Positions 1 through 12,000 of a DNA stretch of 34,973 nt are shown piece after piece (the stretch's first letter is position 1; each line of letters opens with the position of its first letter). This stretch comes from a virus. The notes under the pieces were generated by a model, which saw nothing but the letters and a program-made list of their open reading frames with translations, did no database searches and was not told where the DNA came from. The DNA lies in IMG/VR virus record IMGVR_UViG_3300013094_000146, positions 1 to 34,973 of that record; one strand, written 5' to 3'. A program made the position numbers and the translations under genes.

Positions 1-3000
1 TCATTACCGATAGTAAAATAATTATTAACAGGAGCACTTAATATTTGTTGGTTAACTCTTACAATCATATTGCTTTCGTTTGGTAAAGTTATTCCAATAG
101 GATATGTTAAAGTATATGTTGATGAGCCTGTTGCGGTAATTCTTTCAGTTTTTGTAGTTGCAAATGTTTGTTGATTGCCGCTAACAATAATAAAATTAAT
201 TAATTTTCCTACAGCAGGTGGTGTTATAAATCTAATTCCAATAGCATTAGTAAATGTGTATGTACTATCAGTTTTAAATAAATTTGCAGGAGTTGAAATT
301 CCGTCAACATATATTAAACTAGTAACAGGAGTAACCCATGGTGCTTGAGTTATAAATTCTGTTGTAACACCGTCACCAACAAAATAATCTAAATCTAAAA
401 TATTAGTACCGTTGAATCCAACACTAAAAATTGTTACCAACTGTCCTGTTGAAAGAATACTATTTCCAGACGGAGTAAATGTTACTGTTCCGTTTGTATA
501 ATCTATTGAGTAGTCGGTTCCGTACGTTTGAATATTATTACCTAATTTTACAATTAATGCTCGAGGACTATTAGGAGTTTGCCCAATGCTGTATGTATTA
601 GTAATACCGTCTGTAATCTGTGAGTTTACTTTTATAGCGGCAGAACCTGCTTGTGATTTATCATAAACTTTAATAGATAATGCATCAACAACTTGTCCTG
701 GAACAACTTCTTCCGGTGCTGGACTTGAAGTTGGGGTTACAAATCCATCTCCATCAACAACTATGTCATCTGCGGCAATACCTGTAGCAGTTGAATAAGT
801 TAAATTTCCGCCATCCATTGATGTATCGTAATTTGCATCAGGGGTTGAAATAGAACCGTCGCTAGTAGATTCTCTTAAAATAAATTCATCTCCTGGTAAT
901 ACTGTAAATGTTGCAGGGATTTCAATTACATTAGTTGGAGAGTCATCAATAATTCCTCCATCAATAATTGATAATTCAACAGTTGATGCTGAACCGCCGT
1001 CGTCTACTCCACTATATGATGAAATTGTCAATGTTGCGCCACCGGCACCACCTTCAACTACGTTTGTAATTACACTAACGCCAATAACCGGAGTAGGAAT
1101 AATAGCATTAGTGTTAATTAATTTCCAATATCCTTGAGCAAAATCTATACTCCATGAAGAAGCGGCAGTGTGTGCAGTCTTACAAATATAAGAAATACTA
1201 TTGTAAAGAACAAGATCATTAACTGCATACACAGTGCCAGTAGCCCAGTTTTGTGTGGCGGACATTCCATAATAAGGATCGTCTAATCTTACTGGTGGTT
1301 TTTGTCCAATAATATTAATTGTACTTCCAGAAGCGTATGCTTCTAATAATTGAATAGTTCCAGATGCATTAATAACTACGTCTGTTGGTTCTACTAAATT
1401 TTTAGTAAAGTTTATATTTGTTCCTGGAGTTATTGTTGAATAAAGTACTTGATTTAAAGTAACAGACGTTGAAGAATTAACTGCTGTCACAGTAGTACCG
1501 TATGCAAAAATTGTTCCGTGAGCAGTTGAGGCTGTCACAACATCGCCAACTGCTAATCCAGTAGTATCAGACACAGTTAAAACAAATCCGCCTGCTAAGT
1601 TAGAGAATGTTATTAATCCGCTCGGAGCAGTATCTGCTACGTTATCAATAGTTAATGTTGTTGAGTTAACTACATTTACAACTTTTTGTCTTCTAGAAAA
1701 ACCAGTTCCACTTACAATCATTCCTGGAACAATTCCAGTAGTATCCGATACTACTAATGTATAGCCGCTACTAATAAATGTTATACCGTTAACAATTTGA
1801 CTTGGAACATAAGTTGCGGTAATTGCTGTTGTTTGAGTAACTGTTACAACATTAACGGATACATCTAATAAAGATAAATCGTAAGCATATTGCAACGAAA
1901 CTCCGTCGGATACGTAAGAAGTTGTTATCAATCTTGAGAAATAAATGTTGATCGCTGTTCCATTAGCAGGTGTATATGGCAACGTAAACACGTGAGTATT
2001 ACCTGTAACTTGTACAGAATAATCTTTAAATGTTGCAGGTCTACTATCCCATGCATCTGTTAAGTACGGAGCAGAACCCCATCCGCCGGCTACATCAAAA
2101 CCTAAACCGCTGACTACAACACCGCCGTAATCAACTCCAGTCATTAACTGTCCTAAATCTTTTCCTAACTGTCCAGATGCTGGATTATAATAGTATTGAA
2201 TACGATCGACCGCTGTTAATACTGACGGTGCTTTATTGTATTTGACAACTATTGTTGATCCAGTTGCCGGAGCTGAGGCAAACGTAATTTTACCTGTATA
2301 TTGTGTATATCCAGATGCAGTTGAGCTTACTACTGACAACGCATACAATTCTCTTAAAACAGGAATACCGTTAACTGTAACACTAGATTCTCCTGCACGA
2401 ATGTCTGGTGCCCAAGTTAACACATACTGTAGTTTAGAACCAGTACCAGTAAATGAATCAACTTGTTGCAAGTTTGCTAGGTAATAAGTTTGGTTAACAC
2501 GGTCAAAACGCAACTCAGTTGATGTTGAACGTACAACGCTATTTCCAATAATTGCAACTGCTTTGGCTGCTACTCCGCCTTTATCTAATCCACCATAAAG
2601 CGTTACGCTCGGCGCACTTAGGTATCCGCTACCAGCACGACCGTATGTATCAATGTTTGTTAATAATATTCTATTAACTACTCCGTTAGTAATAAATGCT
2701 TTAGCCGTAGCTGGAACAGAATTTGCACCAGTTGGCTGATCAATAATTACTACTGGAGCACTAGCATAGCCGCTACCACCACTGACGATTTTAATTTCAA
2801 TAATGCTAAAACCAACATTGTCTAACCAAAACTTCCAAGGATAATTTTGTATTGTTGGATCTACAACACTAATACTGTTGTTAATAAATGTTGTCTCAAC
2901 TGGTTTAATTTTTGTATTTGAATAATTAGGTTGTAAGTCAAAGTCTGTTACTGCTGATTGATTAGTATCAATGCTAGTATATTGACTTACATATTCTCTA

Positions 3001-6000
3001 ATTTTAGTTCTATAAGGTTTAACTTCTGCAACATAATCTTGGAAATTACTTAAATTATCAACAGGATAGTTAACTGGTTGGGATAATTGTCCAACATTAT
3101 GAGTAGCACGGACAAAACTAGTTTTGAACGCCCAGTCAATAAACGGCTGTTCGCTGTGCGCATATCTTAAACCGTTTAAGAATAAATCTAAATAATTTTG
3201 TTTTAGATCGTTTATTAAAATATTATTTTTTATAGTGTTAAGTATAATTCGTAATTCAGCACTAGCTTGAACGTCAAAGTTTGATGTATTAAAAATGCTA
3301 GAGTCGTAACCAATATCAGTTCCTGCAAACTCATACAAGTTAGTATTAAATTGAATTGTTCCGTCTTGAATTCCTACTACGCGATAGCTTTGTGTCCAGT
3401 CTACAGAAACAACTGAAGAGTATCTATACAACAATACCCACTTGTTTGCATTTCCATTTAATACTTTAACTAATTGTCCATTACCAATAGTGTTATTTCG
3501 TGCTTGATTAAAGAATATATCTTGTGTAGTATTCAAATCAACAAAATTGTTAACAGTAATATCAGGAGCACTAAACTGACTGAATCCTGTTTCATACCAG
3601 TCCATATAAGACCAATATTTTCTAACATCGTAACCTTGTGTTAATACTTTAGAATATTGTTTACTAATGGTATTATAAGAATAAATGCTCCATGTGTCAG
3701 ATGAAGTACTGTCACTGTTTACTAGCACAGAGTAACTACGAACTGAGCATTGTGTACCGCTATTATATCCAGTACCGCCATTGATAATAGTTGCACCTGT
3801 AATTTCACCTAACGCATTGATTGTTGTACGTACTACTGCACCTTCACCTGATCCAATAATAGTAACGTAAGGAGCATAAACATATCCTTTGCCTGAATTA
3901 ATTACCGTAATTCCAGTAATGCTACCATTAGTAATAATTGGTGTTAGTACCGGTACTGAGAAATAACCAATACTTGCAAATCCTAATTCTTCATAAGTAT
4001 CAACAATCTTATCATATAATCCATATATTGGATTAGGGATAGGATCATAAGATTCTAAAGAACTAATATCTTTCAATTCTGTAGTTTGATATGTGCTTAA
4101 TGTTGTATTAACACTTTCAATAAATTCTTTTAATGCCTCAATACGGTTCACAAACATACTCTGGCGAGGACGATTTTCAATACCGTAACGTAATTTAATA
4201 GGTAAAGTTGGATCTGGCACTGAACGACCGCCTTCGTCAATACCGCATAAACTATCAAACCATTTTTGTTCAATAACAGCTGGAAGGTTAACAAGTGTAT
4301 CATTACTGATTAATTTCCATTGGCTGTGAACATTTTGATCTGTTTTATCGATTACCCAGTATTCAATAGCAAGAATAACTTCAGTACCTTTTAAATATCC
4401 AGCGGCATTTACTAAACTAAATGTATCAACTCCTGTAATCGCTAAACATGTATAACCTTGTGCTCGTGGATTAGCAATTAATAGTGAAACATCATTTGCG
4501 GCCATGTTTCTACCGCTAGTTGATGCTGGAACTATTTTTCTATTTTTAACCCAGAAATAATATGTATTTCTAAATGTTTTACTAATGTTATCGTATACTT
4601 GTGTTACGCTGTAAGCTGAATTACCATATAAACTTGTTCCGCTGATACCGATAGCAATTCCTGACGGAGTGTCTGCTAAATTATCCCAATTAGATGGCAA
4701 TAAGTTAGTTGAAACCCATTCGTAAATATCAACGCTTGCGCCTTCTGCTAGTGTATTCCAAGCACTGTTTCTATAAGATGGATCATTAAAATTATTTTCT
4801 AAGAACTTGGTAGTTCTTAAATCCCACCATAATTGTCCAACAGGTATATCTGCCCAGAATTCATTTGTATTTAGAACAACACCAGCAGTGCCGTCGCTGT
4901 ACGAGTAACTTGCTGGATCATAGAATGTTTGATATGTAATTTCTTCTTGTGCAGGTCCTGGAATCTTTCCTTGTAGAGGATCAACAATATCAAGATATGT
5001 TACTAGTTTTCCTAATGTTTGATCATACAAGAATGCTTTTCTAATTTTATTAACATCAGGTACTACATCTTGCTGTTCATAGATTGACCAAGAATATGTG
5101 TCATTCTGTTTTCCATAACTATAAACTTGTCCTGATGCAAGACTTTGATCAGATGCATTAGGTGCGCTAACAATTACTTGGTTAGCACCTACTGCAAATC
5201 CTGTTCCGTAACCATCGCTAGGAAGATTTTCTGATTCTAAACTTTCACTGAATACCCAAACATTGTGATATTTGTCATATATATCTACACGCCCACTATT
5301 AACTTCTACTGTTAAGAAATTAGTAGAGCTCTTATCAAATGTAGTAGTATCATTATCAAATGTAGTTGTAATAGTGCTATCGCCATTTTTACTATAAACG
5401 ACAATAGTAGTATCATCCATAAACGCTATCTTATTACCAAACAAACCGTTTGTTTCAGGTTGATGATTAACTAAAGTTTGTGACGAAGTGTATGTACCAT
5501 TGCTATATTGATAAACTGTAACATTACCTTGTTGGCTTACATTACCTGATGTGTCGTCAGATGCGGCAATGTATGTGCCGTCCGGTGATATTGCAATAGC
5601 TTTTCCAAAATATGCATCGCTTCCAGTTAATACTTGTATTTCTTCTAAACCATTACCAGTATTTTTATAAATGTGAGCAGTGCCAACGGCAGTAATAGCA
5701 AGTGTGCTAGCATCTGAACTTATTGATAAATTAGATCCTAATGCATTTGTACCAGTACCAACATAATTTTCTGTCCAGTCATATGCCCAACTATTTGTTA
5801 TAAATTGAAGCATACCTGAAGGTATAACTCCAGTGTCAGGTGTTCCACTTAGTTCTAATGTAGTCTCACTTAACACCGCATCCACTGTTTGTCCGCTAGT
5901 AAACCCAACACCGCTAACAATCATTCCAACTCGAATTCCGTTAGTTGATGTAACTGCTAGTGTACTGTTAATACTGCCTACAGGATTGTATTGTGTTTCA

Positions 6001-9000
6001 ACACGCACTGTACTAGAGTATGATAATTTGTATACTCGACCTGCGCCATTATTATAACCCACAGCACCAACATACAAGGTATTGTTACCAAAAATAAGAC
6101 TAGATCCAAATTGTTCATTTGCGCTTGGCAAAGGACTTATAATAGTATCAACTAAATTATAATTGTTATCTAAATCTTTTAAGTAGATGCTAATTACACC
6201 TTGATTTGCTAAACTTGAATCAGATCCTTGTACTTGATTTACATCAACATAAGGTACTGCATACCAGTAAGTAGTATTAGTTGTTGGAGTGTTAATAGGA
6301 ACTGCTCGGTATGCTTGATAGTAAGAATAATTATTTGTAGAATTTTGTACAGCCACAACACTATTAATAGCGTATGTTGAGCTAGAATTGTAAACGCCTT
6401 TATAATTTGTTCTTGCATAGCCAGCATTAGGACTACCAGTTACTAACCATGTTCCATCCGCACTTATTGCGGTTACTGTAGCAACTTGATCAGCATTTAC
6501 TATGCCGTTCTTTGATATAAAAGGCTCTAACAAATGTCCTCTTGCTTCCCATTTAACTGAACGACCCACTTTATCAAAAATAGATACCGTGCCTTGACTA
6601 TTGCTAACTGCTAATATAGACCCTTGTGTGTTAATTGACAAACTAGAACCAAAATTAAAGTTAGTAGACGGTGTTGCATTTGGAATATTTTGTGTGGCAT
6701 AAACAGAATTGTATTGCCATACTGCCCACTTTCCGCTACCGTCATCATCTGTCCATATTAAAGTTTTAGGTTTTAAATGTGATAACAATAACTTGTCTAA
6801 TGTATCCATAGAACTAGTGCGTTGAGTAGTTAATACATAAACGACTACTTCACTTGTATTTGTAAATGGAGACGGAATTGTTATTGCAGTTGGTGTTACT
6901 ACTGTAAATGAATTTAAAGAAACACTTGCTACTTTATAAAATCCTTTAATACTTGCTACTTGATCTAATCCAATATAATCTCCAGCTTTTAGAACTATTA
7001 GATTTTGTGTAGTCAAAGTTAATGTTTTAGTGTCAGTTGAGTAACTTACATTAAGTACACGGATTTGCAAATCTGTAAATCTGTAGATATTCCATGTGTT
7101 TTCGCTAAATGCAGTCCAAACATATTGACCATTACCTAATAAAGATACATCATAATTAAGTATATCTGAAATATATCCTAGTTTAAATGTCACATCAATA
7201 GGGTTTACATATCCTGCACTACGCAAGACTGGATCAGGATTTTCTAATACAGGGAATGGTTGATTATCATACCCTAAAGGTTTAACATAAATTTCATTAG
7301 GAGTTAATTGATTAATAACAGTACTAACTTTATTATTTTTTCTAGTAGTTAGATAATATCCTTGAGGATTATTTTTATATTCATTTTGATCAATAACAAC
7401 TTCAAAATTTTCAAACGCTTTTGCCGCACCATATTGTCCAACACGGATAGCCCACTCTTCATAGAAAGTTAGACTTTCTGTTCCGTCATTGCTCAATACA
7501 TTAAACAAATGATTCAATACATTCTGTGTACCTTTATCACGAATCATTCCTTGGAAGAATTTAAATTCGCTAACTGGGTCTTGAATAATATTGTCTAAGT
7601 ATTGACGTGTTTGATAACCAATTAAGTGTTGAGCAAACTGCTGTTGCTGAATATTAAAATTATCAATGTCAAGGCCGTAAAAATCTATAAATTGTGTAGC
7701 AGTATTTGTCCAGTTAGGTAATAGCTGTGCAGTTGGTTGATTTTTTAATCTTAACCATTCCACAGAGTTAAACACTGACGCACCTGCTATAAATTTATTG
7801 GCGCTATAATAATTTCCTTGATAGGAAATAATATCAGCCATGTTATAATCTTGCCATGGTTGCCAATTTTGTACTTTAGCACCATCATATATAAATCCAG
7901 GAATATCTAATCCGCCGTACCATCCTTCAGTTACATAACCTGAAACTTTAATACGCTCTCTGCGATATCCGCTTGGTGGATTATATATAACATCGTTGAA
8001 AATATCTGTATTGTCTATAATTACTACATGTTCATTTTGTATTAAGTAAAAACTAGCACAGTAAATTCCAGCAGTTCCTCGAGGACTATAACTTACAACA
8101 TTGTTTTCTCTATAACTATCTAACTCACTTGGTTGTAAAGGTGTGCTGTCTACTTTAAATATTTCGTATTTGTTAAACGGATTACTGATATTATCAACTA
8201 CTGTTAAGTCAGTTGTAAAAGTAATTTTATTTGCAGACGGACTCAAACTAATTACACTACTGCCTACATTGCTTAATCCAGGCAATGCTATCCATTGTGT
8301 AGTATCAAATGTATCTAACTCAGGAATATTATACTGAGCACTGTAGTATTCGCCATTGTATCGAACTATAGTTCCGTAACTATACAGTTGGTTTGGTAAC
8401 CAATCAGTCCATAGTGTTTGTCCACCGGCCCAATTTTGTGTAGTCCAGAACATAAATTCTTTTGCACTAGTTGACCAGTTGGTAACTGCATTTAAATTTC
8501 CATTGAAGTCATCAAATACGAATCCTTGGTCAATTAAATATTGTTCATATCCTAATAAGAAATCTACAACTTCTTGTACAGTAGCAAATTGTGTTCCGTA
8601 AGGAGCAACATTTAAAGTATTTTTATTCCATGTGTCTCTAAATATTGCAGTAACTCCGCCCACTATTGGAAGGCTGGGCAACTGAGTAAACATTGTTTTG
8701 TCAAAAGATACGCCTGCTACATTTTTAACAGTTGTTCTATAATATGCATTTCCATATTGTACTACTTGCCCAACAATATATTGTTGTCCTTGTGTCCAGG
8801 TTGCAACGCTTTCAGAAATTCCGCCTATGTTAATAGCAGTTCCTGATGAAATATAACTGTAATAATTAAAGTAAGGTTGAGATTTGCTATAACCTTTAAC
8901 TTCAAATCCTGTAGATAATTTTGTAATAACTACACCACTGTATGTGATTTTTTTAGTAGGGTTTGAAGAATTTAAAAATACTTGATAACTTTCTTTTGGA

Positions 9001-12000
9001 ATAAACACACTACCAGTTGCTGACGGAGTTTTACTTTCAAGCAACAAATTAAATTGATTTTGATTTGTAAATGATCCAACTCTGTAACTTAATTGTGGAG
9101 TAATTAATTTTAAATCAGACTGATAAGAATTGTAAGAATTTTGATTGTTACTAAAAATAATATTTAAAATAAGATCAACTACGTAATTTACAATACCAGC
9201 AGTTTGCACTCTAGTTGTACTAGAATAAATGCTTGGAATTAAAATATCCGAAGGTTGAATACGTAAATTAGTATCTTTATAAACTAGTTGTCCGGCTTTG
9301 TTACGCACAACTCTTGATCTATCTAACAATAAACCAAAAGTTTTTGCAGGAGTCAATAGCATTGAAGAAATTATTACACCAAATGGATAGTAACTACTAC
9401 GTCTCCATGCGGCTTCTATTGGGCTTACATCGCCAAATACAAAATCGTTTCCAGTGCTTTCTGTTATTACACCTTGTGCTAATCCAGAACGAATAGGACT
9501 TAATAAATCACCGTTCTCATTAACTGGCAAATAATTTAATAAAAATGGTCTAGCATATTTGTCTACAGTAATAACAGGAACGCCGGGTTCTCTTATAGTT
9601 CCAGTAGATAAGTCTGTCCATAAAATTAAGTTATCGCTAGTATATGGAGCAGGTCCGTATACAGAAGTCCACCAAGATGGTTCAGTACTAAATCCTAACA
9701 TCTCCCAAGGACATAGATGTGGACGATCTGTATCTAACATCCAACGATATATGCCTCTCCAGAATCCGGGAGTAGCGGCTTGATTTGGAGCAGAATCGCC
9801 TGAATAGTTATAAGTAAACGTGTTTGAACGATCATAACTTAAAGGTTTAGTAAAGTCAACTCCAACTAAACCAGCCCACTGATAAAAATTAGGTGCAAGT
9901 ACTTGATTAAATTCTGCAAGAGAATAATCATTAGTTCTGCTGTATCCAGGAATGATGTCGTTTACATCAAAAATATTTGAATCGTATTTTACTTTAATAT
10001 TATTGTAGATTCGTAATTCTAGTTCTAATATTAATGCATCTCTGTAGTCACCGTAAGCGGCAATAATACTGCCATCGTGTCCTTGTATTACTTCAATTGG
10101 ATCAAGTAAAGTAGTATCTAAATAAATCTGTGGGATATATGCAGGCCATAAACCTAATTTAGTAGGAGTTGCTGGAACAAAACAACCGTCAGTTGATTCA
10201 TATTCAACTGTGGTAATTGTGTCTCCGTTATTCATTGCTACGCTACTAGATATTTCTATAAATCCTTGACTATTAAATGTATAATCTCTTTGATATACCA
10301 ATTGAGATCCATTTAAATAAACGCCAACTGCTTTATTAGATAATGTATCTAAAGAAAATGCGTTAGACAATGGATATGTTTTTATTCTATAATCAACAAC
10401 AGTTAAATCAGTAGAAACATTTGCTCCGTATGGAACCATATCACTAAAATAGTAAGGTGCAGTATTAGGTCTGTTTGAATTAATTTTTTGCATAATTAAT
10501 TCAATTAATTGAACAGTATCACCGTCAACACCTAATGAGCTAGCAATTTCAATAAAATTTCGTTTGAAGCTATTATAATCATCTCTAGCAGTTTCTAGAG
10601 CCTTGATAATATTATTTGTTTCTGATGCAATATGATACATTGCAAGACTTAGAGGGCCGCTGTGTTGTACAAATTTTGTACCATATTGAGTAATGTTACC
10701 TAAATCTCTTAAGTTTCCATCGCCTGGAAAGACTCCTAAAAATTCGTTAGAAGGCAAATTATCAATTATACTAGACACATGGTCAGTAACTTCACCTAAA
10801 GTAAATGTACCAATATCTGCATTTAAAGGATTGTTTTGTAAATTAGTAGGTATTTCGTAATACCCATTAGAGTTAACTGGCTGACTAGCAAAAGAACGAA
10901 TTGTTAAAACATCTGTTGTTTTAATAGATGTGTTTAAGACTACGGTATAATAGGCGGTACCTTTTACTAATGTCCACAAAGTTGAATCTAATCTAATTCC
11001 ATTTACATAAATTTTTACAGTTAAATCACTAAGATTATTAACATCATCATAAATGTCAATATTAAAATTATTTGTTAATCCAGAATTTTTATAGATTCTT
11101 ACAGCGGCTTGTAATGTTGTAGTATTACAAATTTGCCAGCCGTTTACATATACAGGATTTCCTGCGTAGTCAGAACTAACTAAGTATCCAGCCGCTACTT
11201 TACTAGTCATTAGCTGAGAACTTAATTTGTAATCAAAAGTATCAGTTGCTAAATCAAACTGAAATACTATATCTCCAATATTAGCAACGTTTTGATAGCT
11301 TAATGGAAATCCTAATACAACATCATTGACACCGGTACCAACTGCATAAGAAAATAATTTAGTACCTGTAAAAGTAGATCCGGTGTATACAGAAGTATCT
11401 CCATAACTTACACCATTGTCATCTACTATATCAAATAGCGGTGCTTGATTAGTTGATGTTTTTTGTTGTCCTTTAACCCAGTTGCTACCGTTATACCAGT
11501 ACATTAAACTTTGATTTTTTGCCCCTTGTAAAACTAACGCTGATTCATTCAATGTTGGAGAAGCAATTTGTGTTAATGTTATTTGATTGTAGCCGTTGAT
11601 GTTAACAACTCCTACTTCGTAAATATTATTTTGTACAAGAGGATCGGTATCTGCTAAGAATATTATTTTTTGTCCGTGTACTAACGGAACACCGTCAATA
11701 TTATAACCACGTGATCCTTCAATAGTTGAAAATACGTTAGTAGTAAAATCATCAACTAAATCAATATCAATGATTGCCGTTGTTCCCATATTGAACAATT
11801 TAAGATCTGCTTGGAATTCAATAATTGGTCTAGTTGCTCGAGCTGTTTGATCTAATGAAATTGAATCATTGTTATACAAAGCTGACGCTGATATTACATC
11901 CTTATGGAACCAACGATTGTAACGACTCCATGGGTTATGATCTCGGCTGGCACGATTAATAACTACATAATCTTGCAATGTAGCAAAGCCTGTAGCATCA

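Noticed and set aside
2236-9783. Short plus-strand open frames (for example 2236-2484, 5833-6057, 9559-9783)
   Set aside because: They lie opposite the continuous giant minus-strand frame, lack ribosome sites and have unnatural composition; they are shadows.
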